In this document: positions 24,901-36,973 of the stretch, piece by piece
How the letters are laid out: each line of letters begins with the position of its first letter
Position numbering within the stretch: position 1 is the first letter of the stretch
Source of the DNA: Amanita rubescens
Taxonomy: Eukaryota; Basidiomycota; Agaricomycetes; Agaricales; Amanitaceae
DNA: 64,000 nt
Reading direction: 5' to 3'
Assembly (NCBI GenBank): GCA_015039365.1
Contig: WION01000074.1
Location: 124,001-188,000 of the forward strand
Program-made: the position numbers and the translations under genes
Notes under the pieces: model-generated
What the model was told of the DNA's origin: nothing
Databases searched by the model: none
What the model saw: only the letters and a program-made list of their open reading frames with translations

Positions 24901-26612
24901 GGGGCAAGGAGAGGGCGAGAATAATCAGTCCCCAAATGTGAAAAGAACTCGGCAGGCAGGTCCGCCGTATCAGAAATGTCAGCAGGTAAAGAATCTTCAG
25001 CTTCGAAAATATCTTCAATCAATGATGAGAGCTTCTCGAGCGGCGCTAAGAGAGGATTGTCAGAGAGTATACGACGAGACGGGCAGGGTGACAACTTACG
25101 TCTCTCATCTCTATCTCCAGTTCGTCTAGCCGTGGACTTGGTCGCGCTCTTATAGTTGACTCTATGTAGCGTTGGGCTATCATCTTCCGAGCCGTACCCT
25201 CCGAACTCAGGCGTACCGTCCGCCTTCAGGGGCCACATCTTCCCATTTTTGACTGGGGATCCTTTCCTAGATGACGTAGGTGTTTTTAGGTATGACGGCA
25301 AAGGAGGAACCGAAATGTACGCGAGAACCATTTTCTTGCGCGTGGACGACGTTGGTGTGCTTGGTGATTGATTCTCCGGTGTCACGAGAGTGACCTCGCT
25401 CTTGTTGGACTTGTTAGAAGGCGTGGTCGGAGGTAGAATGGACTGCTTGAGCGGGGATGTCTGTCCGGGCACTTTCTTGGATGTTATTGCGCGAGACGCT
25501 TCCGCGGTGTGTGATTTGAGAAGCTGTATACGTTTAATGGACGGTGAATCGATTTCCGCTAACGCTTTCCGTTTACGAGGCGTCGCGGTCAAGGGAGAGT
25601 TATTGGCACTGGACATTAGTCTTATGGGGTCGGGACTCGATTGCAACGGAGGAGTGTGAACACCGACGGGCTGAATGATGATGTCGTTCTCTGTTAGTTC
25701 TCTGATTTGACGGGTCTTTTGTGAAAGAAAATCGTTGAAGAATGCAGGCGAGTCTTCCGGCTTGTACAGTCTCGGTTGTTGTCTCTGTTCCTGCGGCGAG
25801 AGAAGAGGCGCCGAAGCGGATCCTGTCCTCAGAACGTGGCTTTGGGGATGCTTTGGAGGCGGAGGCGTAGGTTGAGAAAGGGGTTTTTGGATGACCTGAG
25901 ACTGTACTTGACGAGGGGGTTCAGGCACTCCGAGGGCAAATGCAAGCGAAGACGAAGCTGACGGAGGCGGAGGAGTCGGATATGCGGAACCTGGTGCAGC
26001 GCGCTGAATCACAGACTGCGCGAAGGGCGTTGGATGGTAATTCGACGATACTGGATGATGAGACCAAGGGTAATACGTTGTCGAGTGTGAGTAGCGGCTA
26101 GTCTCCCATCAACGAACTCATATATGCACAGTTAAGAATAACGTACGAAGAAGATTGGTCTCCCAACAACCTGACAGCGTCATTTCTAGTGCCTTCCCAA
26201 TATCCTCCATCATTAGTAGGGACTTGCGACCCGGAGATATACGATAGTTCCTGTGCATACTCTGTATACGGCGGAGGATTTGGTTCCCGCGCATATACGG
26301 GTGCATGATAATATCCCTGCTGCATAAATGTTGGTGGTGTAGCAGTGAAGGTCATGTTACTGAGGTGTCTTGCAACTGTGTAAGGAGTAAGATTAGGAGT
26401 GCAATACAAGACATCATATGCGATATACCATGAGCAGTTGGCGTCGCAGACGCAGGAGGATATACGGCTAAAAGACCTTGAGCATCATGTACCGAATCTA
26501 AGGCCGCAGAGGAATGATCCGGCGAGCGCTGCTGCGGCTGTTGATGATGATAATAATAATTTGAGCTAGCCTGTTGTTGGTTTCTGTACCAGCCGTGACC
26601 ACCATTGTCCAT
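18986..26612 (-). CDS. SCC2: Sister chromatid cohesion protein Scc2/Mis4 (NIPBL), cohesin loader
   Basis: A very large minus-strand gene with many short introns. First exons: 26429-26612, 26147-26375, then from 26097 onward; the last exon ends [20 protein letters not shown] at 18986. The N-terminal about 500 residues are low-complexity (Gln, Pro, Ser) and basic, followed by a segment around 24,300 ([19 protein letters not shown], then LYAEELI after an intron). The HEAT-repeat core contains the family's diagnostic [14 protein letters not shown] and KTIEELWF stretches near 21,860-22,000. The C-terminus has [17 protein letters not shown] and [14 protein letters not shown], typical of Scc2. Scc2 with Scc4 loads cohesin (which includes SMC3, encoded at 39.8 kb) on DNA. 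Exons of the middle portion were followed only approximately, so small boundary errors are likely, but I saw no clear disruption. Confidence 0.9.
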
Positions 26613-26834
26613 GACAGTGAACGGAAAGCTGAGAGCGGAACGAGCGCCTGGCCTCCCAAATAAATGCGCGACGCGTGCAGGTAGTGGAGTGCGTCACGCC
26701 ACGATGTGACAAATTTGTGACAGGGGGGGAACGGCAAGACGATGGCTGGTAAAAATTCACGCACGCCAGTCCTATTTCTGATGCAGAGTTTGTCTAACGT
26801 GTCCAGGACAATCCAGCCAAAAATCCCATAGAAC
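26613..26834. promoter_or_regulatory. Compact bidirectional promoter between SCC2 and the DEAH helicase
   Basis: Only 222 bp separate the two divergent ATGs, so both promoters must be inside. No obvious TATA box is visible; two housekeeping genes sharing a short CpG-containing spacer is common in fungi. Confidence 0.5.
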
Positions 26835-29538
26835 ATGCTAAAATCACCGCCATCGTCACCGCTGAAGAGCGTTCATCTCGGCGACAAATTTCACAAACAC
26901 CATAAACGGAAGGCGTCGCACGACGAGGAGAACCGTCACAGAAAGCCTGTGAAAGTCAACGGGACGTTACATATTCCGCACGGTCTTTTAAACGGTCGGA
27001 AACACAAGAAAGCGCGGCATTCTTATGGAGGAGATGCCGAACCAAACGGTTTGGTTAACGGGATGAAATCTAGCTCACCCGGAGGCATAAAATTTACGGC
27101 TTTGCAAGAGCAGCGCAAGCAGCTGCCCATTGCAAAAGGTTTGTTGATAGTTTTAGTAACCTTACGTTGCTAACGCAAGTGAAATAGGCAGAGAAGCCCT
27201 TATCGAGGAAATACGCAAAAACGAAGTGACCATCCTTATCGGGGAAACAGGGTCCGGAAAAACAACGCGTATGTCTCCTCTTCGTGTGTGAATGATCCAG
27301 TTTCGCTTAATTTTTCCTCAAGAGGTTCCTCAATACCTGCTAGAGTCCGGCATATCAGGCCCAGGCATTATCGCCGTCACACAACCTCGCCGAGTGGCTG
27401 CTACCACTCTTGCCTCCCGCGTCGCTCTCGAACAAAATGGATCCTCCGTCGGGAAACTCGTCGGTTACTCTGTCCGTTTCGACGAAAAATACAGTCCCGA
27501 AACGCGCATCAAGTACATGACAGACGGCATGATCGTGCAAGAACTATTGTCCGATCCATTGTTAAGCAGATACAGCGTGGTAATTGTGGATGAGGCGCAC
27601 GAAAGGACACTAAGAACGGATCTATTGCTAGCTAATTTGAAAACGATATTAAAAAAACGGAGAGGGGGGACACGAGAAGGCAAGGGGAAAGGGAAATGGA
27701 AGGAAGATGGCCCTGGACCGCTTAAAATTGTGGTGATGAGCGCCACACTAGACGCTGGAAAATTCAGCAAGTTTTTTCACGAGTACGTGCCCACTCGAAC
27801 TGCCTAATCGACTCGCCTAACCATGTGGAATCCAAAGTGCCAAAATTCTTTATATCAAAGGACGCCAACACCCAGTCAAAATATTTCACTCCACACAAGG
27901 GCAACCAGATTACGTAGACGCAGCGATGAGAACATTTTTTCAGATACACACAGACCAACCTTCAGGCGATGTTTTGATATTCTTACCAGGTGAGCGGCGT
28001 TAGTTTATCCCCATGTGCATAACATAATTTCTGTTAAAGGGCAAGAAGACATTGATTCCCTTGAAAAATCCATCCAACTCTTTGCCAACCGCCTACCTCA
28101 GGACAAGATGCAGGTCCTGATCACACCCATGTACGCAGCCCAATCACCTGGGGCAAATGCCAAAGTATTTGCCACTACACCTTCAGACACACGAAAATGT
28201 ATACTAGCCACCAACATTGCTGAAACCTCCATCACTATCCCTGGCGTGAAATACGTCATTGACACCGGAAAATGTAAAGAAAAGCGCTACCTAGCGCGCG
28301 ATACTGGGGGAGGTGTGTTTTTTTTCAATTTTCTCCCCTTCGCGCCTTGAGCTAATTCCGATATGGAGGTTTCGACACCCTCCTGACAAGAGACATTACC
28401 AAATCGTCTGCGATGCAACGAACAGGCCGTGCAGGCCGTGAAGGTCCCGGATTTTGTTTCCGGCTCTATACCGAAGAATCCTTCAACAACATGCCCGTAT
28501 CCCCAGAACCAGAAATAATGCGCAGTTAGCCTGACATCCAGCATTCTCAAACTAAAATGTTTAGATCAGGATCTAGAAGATTTAGATCTCATGGACAAAC
28601 CAGACCAAGATTCAAGTACGTTTTCGTCTACGTTGCTCTCTCTCGAAGCACAACTGACCTTTCTCCACCCAGTAATCTCGGCTCTCAAAACTCTATGGCT
28701 GCTCTCCGCTTTGGATAATTCAAAGCGGCTGACAGAAATGGGTCGTCAAATGGCGCTATTCCCGCTTGAACCAACGCACGCGCGTTCCATTCTGGCATCG
28801 CACGAATACGGTTGCGCACCTCAAGTTTTATCAATCATCTCTATATTATCGGCATCGTCGAAGTTATTTGTCGACGTGTCAGGGCAGAGGGAAAATGCGG
28901 CGGAAGCTAGAAAGGCTTTCGTTAACATTAGAGGAGACCATCTGACCATTTTGAATGTGGTCAGAGCGTACGAAGACGTATGCCGCGGTCAAGAACAGGA
29001 AGGACCGGGGAAGGAGGATGATGTTACGGGAGATGATGGCTACGTGAAGAAAAAGGGAAAGGGCAAAGGAAAAGCAGAACGAAAAGAATGGTGTCGGAGG
29101 TATTGGGTGAACGAGAGGACGTTAATTGAAGCCAGGGAGATTCGGAAACAATTACAAGGCGCCTGTCACCGTCTTGGGTGGACAGAAAACTTACGCGATA
29201 TCGGTGGGAGTGGGGAGAAGGACGAAGAAAACATTCTATTGTCTATGGGATCTGGCCTGGTACAAAATTCCGCTTTTTTGCAGCCCGATGGAACCTACAA
29301 GCAAACGATGGGTCGTTCGATTGTGAAGATCCATCCAGGGTCTGTATTGGCAGAGAAAAAAGTGCCGGCCATCGTTTATGACGAGTTGGTGAGTGTCAAA
29401 AAAAAAATTCAAGATCCAGTCCAAATGCTGAGATTGGGATTGTAGATTTATACGAACCAGATATATGCTCGAGGAGTGTCTGCTATACCCCGTAGTTTCT
29501 TTGCGACGTATAGCGCTTTGAATCAGAGGAAAGCATAG
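26835..29538 (+). CDS. DEAH-box ATP-dependent RNA helicase (DHX33-like), with a possible frameshift
   Basis: Exons 26835-27138, 27188-27268, 27323-27782, 27838-27989, 28040-28312, 28369 to about 28524, about 28565-29388 and 29446-29538. Motifs in order: GETGSGKTT (Walker A), [15 protein letters not shown], an [10 protein letters not shown] motif, QRTGRAGR, then the helicase-associated domain and an OB-fold ending IHPGSVL...[23 protein letters not shown], the last part in a terminal exon (29446-29538) missed by the open frame. The basic N-terminus (residues 1-75) suggests nuclear or nucleolar location. A lysine/glycine-rich insert interrupts the segment before the SAT motif. At 28,521-28,530 one extra base breaks the frame just after PEPEIMR; the following bases still encode [12 protein letters not shown] in another frame. 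See the matching finding. Confidence 0.87.
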
Positions 29539-29635
29539 TTACCACTAGTACAAAATATAGTACTTCCTAACGCGTTTCAATCTAATTCACACGTACCATG
29601 CCTTCTTTTTGCCACCCAAGTCGAGAAACAAACTC

Positions 29636-30466
29636 ATGTCTGTATCTCTGCTCATTGTCAACCCGAACTCCTCTCAATCCGTAACGGACGGCTTGGAGTC
29701 TAGCTTACGACCCTACATTCCTCCGGGTGTTACTCTAACCTTTTACACGGGACCTAAGGAATCTCCCTTGTCCATCAACAACATCACAGATGAGATCCTA
29801 TCCTCCGCCGTCTGCTTTAAAGACCTGCAAGAAGGGGGTCTTTTGGACAAATACGATGGATTCTTGATCTGCTGTTGTACGTTTTGTACATACATTATCT
29901 CTATCGCCATTGACTTCTAATCACCTCTAACGTAGTCTCTGACCACCCATTGATCCACATGCTACGTGAGACGCTCAGTTTCAAGCCTATCGTCGGAATC
30001 CTAGAGTCCGCCATAACTCGATCCCTTCTCATCGGCAAGCGATTTGGGATCATCACCACGGGATCAGGCTACATGTACGAGCGATACAACGAGGTCCAGT
30101 CGTTCATGGGTGCCAAATCTGAGAGGTTTGCAGGGTACATTCCTACTGGACTAGGAGTTGTCGAGTTGAGGGTCGGTGACCGGGATCACGTACAATTGGA
30201 GATGAAAAAGTCCAGCATCAGATGTGCAGAAGCTGGAGCGGATGTGATAGTTTTGGGATGTGCAGGTTCGTAATTGGGACTTGAAGGTTTGTATGGCTTG
30301 GCGTTGATCGAATGTTGCTCTCATAGGTATGGCTGGAATGGAACAGCTGGTACGGCAAAGTGTGGTCGGCGCTGGGTTAAAGACGGTGAAAGTGGTGGAT
30401 GGCGCTAGAGCTGGGGTAGAGATCCTTGCTGGTCTGGTTCGACTGTCGCGTGCCGATGCGACGTAA
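29636..30466 (+). CDS. Asp/Glu/hydantoin racemase family protein (Dcg1-like)
   Basis: Exons 29636-29876, 29936-30265 and 30327-30466 give 236 aa, the normal length for this family. Visible features: N-terminal LLIVNPNSSQSVT strand-loop, a first cysteine in FLICCFSDHPL, GILESAITRSLLIGKRFGIITTGSGY in the middle, and a second cysteine in VIVLGCAGMAG, the two cysteines expected as acid/base residues of cofactor-independent racemases. Budding-yeast Dcg1 is linked to nitrogen-catabolite control and allantoin/hydantoin metabolism, but no such context is present here. It starts 97 bp after the helicase stop on the same strand. An upstream ATG at 29598 is out of frame. Substrate stereochemistry cannot be deduced. 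Confidence 0.87.
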
Positions 30467-31207
30467 CTGTGAGTGCCAGGGAAGTCATACACAGCTTGAA
30501 GTTGTACAAGATTGAAAATTGTATCATTAAAGTCCGTGTCATACTTTTCGTATGGATATAAAGGATACATTCAACGGTTACGACAAGCTCCATGCTCCTG
30601 ATAAATTCTGGCACTTGACCATAACAGACTCAAGTCAAGTAGGTCAACGTGCTGTGCTAAAGGGATCCTGTGAACTTGATGTTTACACACGGCGCGCCAT
30701 CAATATCGCGCGCGCGCTGACGCCGAGGGCCAGGGAAAACGCGACACAAAACATAATCCCATCTGGGTGTGTGCATCCGGCAATATTATCAATATTCGGG
30801 TTTAAATTCACCGGTAGTCCAGTCAATGAGGCCAATTACTTATAGTCGAGCCATTATGCATTAACGATGATATTCGTGGGTAATAATCAATAAAGCTTCA
30901 ACAAGCTCCGAGTAGTACGACGAGCACTAGTACCTACGCCCCATCTCTCGCCCTCCTCTATTTTTATCCACCGTAGGGCGAATGCCGAGTGCGTTGTGAC
31001 TATGGAACTGCAAGGGAGCCCCAGACTCTGGCGGCCAGTTGATCCGGCCGATCCATTTGAAATCATCCCTTCTCTCCGAAAAGTTGATCACTGTCATATG
31101 TCAGTTCACCAACTCATCTCAAACTCAAGTCGATCATACCCATATTCGTCCTTATTTCGTTCAATGCTTCTTTGGCCAACCTTACACGAGCTATCGTCGT
31201 TAGTCGT
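30467..31207. other. Intergenic, no gene recognised
   Basis: Short frames only. A CG-rich patch (ggcgcgccatcaatatcgcgcgcgcgc) lies around 30,695-30,720. Confidence 0.5.
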
Positions 31208-31967
31208 TCATCTCGAATTGGTTGAAGATCTTTTTTTTCTACCACCTGCGCATGTCGAATGTTTATTTGCGATCCTTTGTATTCTTTCTCGAAGATTGCT
31301 AGAGACCTGTTGTGAGATCATTTCTTTTTTCTCTGTGGGGGTAATCTCACGAGCAAAGTCTTTCTCGACCCATCTTATCGTCGCCCCGCGCGGAATAAGA
31401 TATTCGGGCAAGGGATCGAAAAGTGACACAGCTGCAACGAAGGCAAGCCTTGGGTCTCCTGGGACGGAACCGATGTAGAATGCTTTAAAGCTCCACTGTG
31501 TAGTAACCCTTCCCTCTGTGTCCTGTAAAATACAGTCCATTTACTAAAACTGCAAAAATTATAATCATGACTGACAATAGGGCTGTGCGAGATGCCATAG
31601 ATGTTACCTTCCTTCGGTAGTGGTGGCTTGTATTTATAGCTGGAGCTCTTTACAACCGCAGGGGGCGTGGTTTCCGCGCTAGAGAGCAGCGCAAAATAAA
31701 ACAACGCGGCGTAGTACAAAAATAGCATGATTGAAATAACTTCAATTTCATGAATTGTTAGTATCAATGACAAAGGTAAAGCGGACAACTTACGATGTTC
31801 TCAGCTGCAGGTGATGAGAAGGAGGCCGGCTCAAGAGGGGGCGGAAAAAGAACCTGAAATTTAAGGAGCAGCGTAGACCGAGATGCCCTTTCGTCATCAC
31901 GGTTACTATGAGGCAATGTCACTGTGCCCTGGCGGAACAAATAATCCAATCGTCGTTGATCAATCAC
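31208..31967 (-). pseudogene. Unresolved coding-like frames, possible hypothetical gene or remnant
   Basis: Three minus-strand frames look partly coding: one near 31,780-31,965 (RRLDYLFRQGTVTLPHSN), one near 31,600-31,690 (SSYKYKPPLPKEG) and one at 31,208-31,540 with a good hydrophilic composition (WSFKAFYIGSVPGDPRLAF, then a coiled-coil-like basic end). I could not join them with consistent phases, and the first has no clear start. Either a gene with unusual splicing or a decayed gene. It lies next to the inverted CFA fragment, so the region has been rearranged. No family recognised. Confidence 0.3.
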
Positions 31968-32097
31968 TCCACTAGTTGCATAGCATGGTTGATCGAATCT
32001 GGCAGGTGGTCGTGACGCGCAACGTGAACCAGCTCTCGAGGTCAGCTAACTATCGGTTCAGAATCAATGTCAAATAACATTGAACATTATGGACGCA

Positions 32098-32575
32098 CGT
32101 GTCGAGAATGACGCAAGCGATTCGTTGATAACTTTTACAAAGTAATTGTACCTGTTTTATAGAGGGATTATCCAGATATTGTTGGTGAGCAACACGGTGA
32201 TAAAGGCAAGGCAGAAATTGAAATCTTCAAGCGGAAATGGATATGTGAGCCCTGAATCTCCTCCTACTAGGTTAGATTTTCCATTTAGACGTCTTTGCAA
32301 GATCACTTTTCTTGGGGTGAATTTTTCTTCAGATCTGGAGTTCTTGGAAGTAAGGTCACTAAGGTCGACCTCTACTATCACCATTTCTCACTAGATTTTC
32401 TTCGCAGATCATGTCATAACGGTCATGAGGGGAGACAATCCCATGTTCGGTCGTTTGTTGTAATAGCGCCAATTTTTTAATTGAATTGGAACCGTCTTCT
32501 CCCGTAATCTTACCAGCTGGATTTTAGGCTATAGGGGTAGTTCTGGTTTCTCTAGAACGGCGAGCCACCCGAATG
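32098..32575 (+). pseudogene. Inverted 3' fragment of the CFA-synthase-like pseudogene
   Basis: This plus-strand stretch matches the reverse complement of about 9,638-10,125, from the EWRKRF segment through three introns to the shared stop and about 130 bp of 3' flank. Relative to that copy the Trp of EWRKRF reads TGA and a Gln before RDYPDIV reads TAG. There are also small insertions and deletions (an extra about 8 bp near 32,355, a loss near 32,555). Both stop mutations are C:G to T:A transitions. No upstream part of the gene is present, so this is a truncated, dead segmental copy. Confidence 0.9.
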
Positions 32576-32923
32576 CACCAGAGAGGGTTCGCTAGTGAGT
32601 GCATCTGTTCCGTTTCTCCTGCCTCGAGTCTATGGCCCATGGGAAAATCATTGTTACAACCACAATTGAATCGCGATTTATAAACCATTGACTTCTTTCT
32701 CCATGCAATGATGTGAACGGCTCGTCTTTCACTCGAAACTGTCGCAAGCGCTGTACTTGAAGAGGTTCTGCTCGACAAGGTTTTGCCCTAGTTGCCTGTC
32801 ACACTGCAAGCGCTTGTATATCTTATCTAAGACACTTTTAGCGCAACTTTACCCAAACCTACTAGCATTGTACGACTGTTGCTTTTATCGTCATTACCAG
32901 ATCTGATCGTGTTGCTAGCGCAG

Positions 32924-33736
32924 ATGACATCATCCGTTGAAATTACTCTTTGGGGAGGGCTGCCGGCCGTCAAAAAGGAGGTGGTTGACACCTTTCTGGC
33001 TGCTGATGCTCCCGCCGAAACCTTCTTCAACGCATTGTCTGCATGCCGATCCACAACACACCTGCTCTCCGTGATTCGTGAGCACTATCTCGGTTCACGC
33101 CACCCCAACAGTACCCAGTCTTCGTACGCTGTCCATTATCACAACCCTACGGAATACCATATCACGGAGGTAGTCGTACTCAAGCGGCGCTTCGTGGTCC
33201 AACACGAAGGATTCGTCTTCAGGGTTCACCACCAACCACCGGCAGGGCATGGACCAGCCGAAGCGGACTTCCTCATTTGTGTTGACACACCGCCCAGATC
33301 AATCTTCGCCTTCCACAAGGTTGCCATCGACCATATCAATTGTTCTCTGGTCCATCCTATGGCTCTTCAAGGAACATTCCGTCGTCCAATGGTCTGGCGC
33401 ATGGGTCAGGTTACTGGCAACTACGTATTCAACTTGAACCTACTTCAAGTTGGCGTCTTGCTTCAGGCAATTATCACGCCGAATCCAAATCCGCCATACC
33501 ACGCATTACAAGTAAACTGCTTTTCGCACTCGCGGGTTATACGAACAGTCCTCCGTTACATTATCCAGGCGCAGCAAATTCCAGACAGCGAAATCATAGT
33601 TACTGCACACGAGCCGCATGTACGCGGTGTAACCCTTGGAAAATGCTTCGGCTTCCGTTTGGATCGTGAAGATCCGGGAGAGTCTGCAGCTATATTTGCT
33701 ACCTATAGTGGACAATACACCTGGCTCACGGCTTGA
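32924..33736 (+). CDS. Hypothetical protein, single exon
   Basis: An open frame of 270 aa from ATG 32924 to TGA, with even composition, no low-complexity and no signal peptide. The protein has an acidic and mixed alpha/beta look, with segments such as VEITLWGGLPAVKKEVVD at the start, SIFAFHKVAIDHINCSLVH in the middle and FATYSGQYTWLTA at the end. I do not recognise a domain. The frame extends upstream to 32,879 only with a TTG, so 32,924 is preferred. Neighbours (a dead CFA fragment upstream) give no functional hint. Coding status is likely because of the length and codon regularity. Confidence 0.65.
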   Translation: MTSSVEITLWGGLPAVKKEVVDTFLAADAPAETFFNALSACRSTTHLLSVIREHYLGSRHPNSTQSSYAVHYHNPTEYHITEVVVLKRRFVVQHEGFVFRVHHQPPAGHGPAEADFLICVDTPPRSIFAFHKVAIDHINCSLVHPMALQGTFRRPMVWRMGQVTGNYVFNLNLLQVGVLLQAIITPNPNPPYHALQVNCFSHSRVIRTVLRYIIQAQQIPDSEIIVTAHEPHVRGVTLGKCFGFRLDREDPGESAAIFATYSGQYTWLTA

Positions 33737-34890
33737 GGCTTGAGGTCGCCCACCCCAAGTGCACATCTCCCGCTCCTTCAAGTCGTCGGTTTCCAGGGAT
33801 CCTCTGTCATCGCGCCTGTCTTTGTCCTTTTCGATTCCTGTCGCTACAATAATTACTATATCATGGACAGACGTGAACGAATGTATTTGACCAATCCTCG
33901 TGCAATCGTGATCACTCGTCGTTCATTAATCATTGGTTGTTTATTTTATGATCATTATAAATCCAACTTTAAACTTCTACACCATTCCGTTAGATGCGGT
34001 CGAGTACGAAGAAAATGATTCCGACGTTTCAGAACAATCTCATAACCTTCTTACTCTGATCCTGACGCCGCCGCGTCCGTCAAAATTGTCTACATCGCCC
34101 GGACTCACAAATTCCAGCCTTGCCAAAGATCGACGCCTGGATTCTCAGGTCAGTGCAGATCACTCTCCATTTTACAAATCCACGCTGCGAGATTCTTCAA
34201 GCTTTCATGCTGCCGCGCATCAAAAGTCGAGAAAAACAATTGTGCTTGCCGTATGTTGCACGGAATAAAGACCTCCGAACTTACCACATGACACTGATCG
34301 CTGTTGACGCAGCAGTAGGGTTGCCGGTAAATTACGGGTCTGCTCTGAAAAATTACCGGGACTGTCAGGCCCAGTTGTACGTACAAGTTGGACAACTTCT
34401 CCGTCTGGCAACTTCACTTTGGTCATCAGGCGCGGCCAATGGTCTCGCGCCCTCTTTCCTGATGACATTCGGCTCATCTTAATCTTGAACCATTTGATAA
34501 AAGGTCTTATCTCCTTTGTGGATTCAGGGCTGCGCTCATAAATGCAGCATTGTGATGGAGGTGTAATCGAAAAGTCTCGAGGGGGGCTGGAGAAAGGAAG
34601 GAGATTCCGAAGTTTCACCGCACGGGGTCGTTGCTCTCTGACGATTTGCCCAGTGGGACGGATTACGCAGGGGTGGCTGACATGTCCTGTGCGGATGTTG
34701 TTAACCCAGTATACAAGGAACGCGTAAATCTGGTGAATGAAGGTGGAGAAGAGAAAAGGAGGCTGAGCGATGGCAAGTTTGGTTCTGGGATAATTTTTAC
34801 CATGACGTCATTTCCAGAGCCAACCTACATTTTAAAGATGTCGCTGAAAAGTAACTATGAAGTAGAATCGCTTTAGGTTCACTGGGGTAT
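33737..34890. other. Region with weak coding-like frames only
   Basis: A plus-strand frame at about 33,960-34,140 (DAVEYEENDSDVSEQSHNLL) and another at 34,630-34,876 look partly coding, but I found no convincing start, splice joins or family. I make no gene call. Confidence 0.35.
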
Positions 34891-36973
34891 CTAAACCCTT
34901 CTTCGAAAAAGGACTTCTGCCGTGGTGTCGGGGGTCATCTCTTGTCCGATCCGTTTATTAGCAGGGCGTGCACCATTGGCCATTTTGATGTCGTAGTTGA
35001 CAAGAAGATGGGCGAGCATAGTCTTTAGCTCGTTAACCGCGTAGAACCGTCCAGGGCTGTAGCAAAGGTCAGACACAACCATGACATTGCAAAAAGCGTC
35101 ATTTACCATGATTGGCGGCCGTGCCCAAATAAGAGATAATTGGTTTCAAGAGATACAAACTTATGTTTTGACTCGTCTCCCTCTTGTTCACGCATCCGTT
35201 CAAACCTGAACCCATCGAAGGTTTCAGGATTTTCAAAATTGACCTAAATTCATACAAATTAGAGACTGACATAGGAGAACAGGCGGCCGCGAACCGGATC
35301 GCGATGTATGGCTTCCAACGCTACAGCAACCACATTGCCTGCCGGGATGGTGGTCCCATCTGAGAATGTAAAGTCCTTCATGAGTTTGCGTTTGATCCCA
35401 ACTGAAAGTCAAATGGTAGGATGTCTATGGGAGATTGACTATAACTTATACTCACATGACTCAATTAGGGAAAGTCGCAAGGACTCTTTGATGAAGCTGT
35501 CAACTTTTGAGAGTTTACCAATAGCGGCATGAGTCCATCCCTCTTCGCGAAGGACACCCTCCACTTCTTCTCGCATCGGTTCGGCGTATTCAGGATGACT
35601 TGCTAAGTCATATAAGACGTATGTAAAAGTCTGAGAGTGCATGAGCAAGATCCTAAAGAAAACACAGTATGTGTCACCATGGTTGCTGTGTGAATAGCCG
35701 CGAGATTGATGAGAAGTATGCGAAGTGACAAGTCTCGAATACTTCGTTGTTCTCCCTGCGCGGCTTCTAGGAGCCAGCTCAAAAGGTCATTCTTCAATCA
35801 AACGAATCAGTGCCGCTGAAATAAAAGGGGATGGACGGCATTGACCGGTTTTTCTGACCAGTCCTTTCCGTATAGTGCTTCGTTCTCAAGTCGTTCTTTG
35901 ATCAAAGGTCCTAGGTGTTTCATCCCACGCATGACGTCATCCGACACAGTGGTGAAGAGACGCGCGGCAATCCTTGTTGAAAATGAAAATCAGTAGTCAA
36001 TCTAGTTTAATATAAAACTCCTACCATCTCAGGAAAGTCGGGAACTTGTCGACAATGTGGTATGCACGAAAAATGTTGAGTGTAAACTCTTTGTGCAACG
36101 CCATATAATCAGGGTCACGACCTTTTCATAGCACTTAAAGACGTCGCGTTTACAGGATGCAAGAATAGATTCTCACACAGGGGTAAGCCCACAAAGAATC
36201 TGTTGCTAGATCTACAGATGACGTCCATGACTATTGGAAATGCTTTGACCTTGACCCAATCTGTGCCATGTCAGCTACCGGGACCAGAAGAAGTTCCATT
36301 ATTTTAATTTACCGTCCTTCGCATGAGCTGGTATGTAATCAGCAAACGCAGTGGCGATTTCGCCTTGTATGTCGGCAAATTTTTCCCGGATGTTTCTTGT
36401 CATCGCATTCCTAACAACGTCCACATGGGAATCATCGTAAGCTTCGGGGCCAATGGTCACGTCCAAACTTATCATCTACAAAGACCAGTGATGAGTTCAT
36501 CGTCACAAGGCAGATATATATGGTGTGATAGACTACCTCGACAAAACATTTGTGGAATGAAAGATGCTCTTCCGGAGCTTGTCTGATTTCATCAGTAAAA
36601 CGGGGATCGGACGCAACGATGATCCAATGAGTCGCTATGGGTATTTTGAAAAAAGAGCCGCGGTACTGCGTTTCCCCGACTTAGATCACTGACGGGTAGA
36701 TGCCAGGGAGGAGGGCCTACTTTGTCATAACCCTCCTGTATCATTTCATGGCCATGAGTCAAATAACGGCGGGATCCGATAAATGGGGCTAAAAGGCTGT
36801 TGGTCCCAACCGTTGGGATGGACCTTAACTGAAGTCATAGTAACATGAGGTTATGAGAATGCCTCGTACTTCTCACACACCTTCCAATTGTTTACCAAGG
36901 TCCTCCATACAGTCGGCGCGTAATAGATAAAGGCGGTCGCTAGCAGTGTGTTAAGTGCCAGGTTGGAGTCCAT
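34891..36973 (-). CDS. Cytochrome P450 monooxygenase, tandem copy 1
   Basis: A multi-intron minus-strand gene from ATG 36973 (MDSNLALNTLLATAFIYY, an N-terminal membrane anchor) to TAG at 34891. The heme motif is split by an intron: FGHGRQS then, after acceptor ctacag, CPGRFYAVNELK, giving FGHGRQSCPG with the heme-ligand Cys. Upstream are the K-helix ExxR (FIKESLRL), the FSDGTTMPAGN-type strand, and an I-helix variant (INLAAIHTATM) typical of the ent-kaurene-oxidase-like fungal P450 group, lacking the usual AGxDT. Exon 2 reads LRSIPTVGTNSLLAPFIGSR and then the FFKIP...APEEHLSFHK block. I saw no frame break in the parts checked. Endoplasmic-reticulum membrane, oxidising an unknown, probably lipophilic, substrate with a P450 reductase. 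Confidence 0.85.

Noticed and set aside
28525..28564. Calling the helicase segment a normal intron
   Set aside because: Its sequence encodes conserved helicase residues in another frame, so a one-base insertion explains it better.
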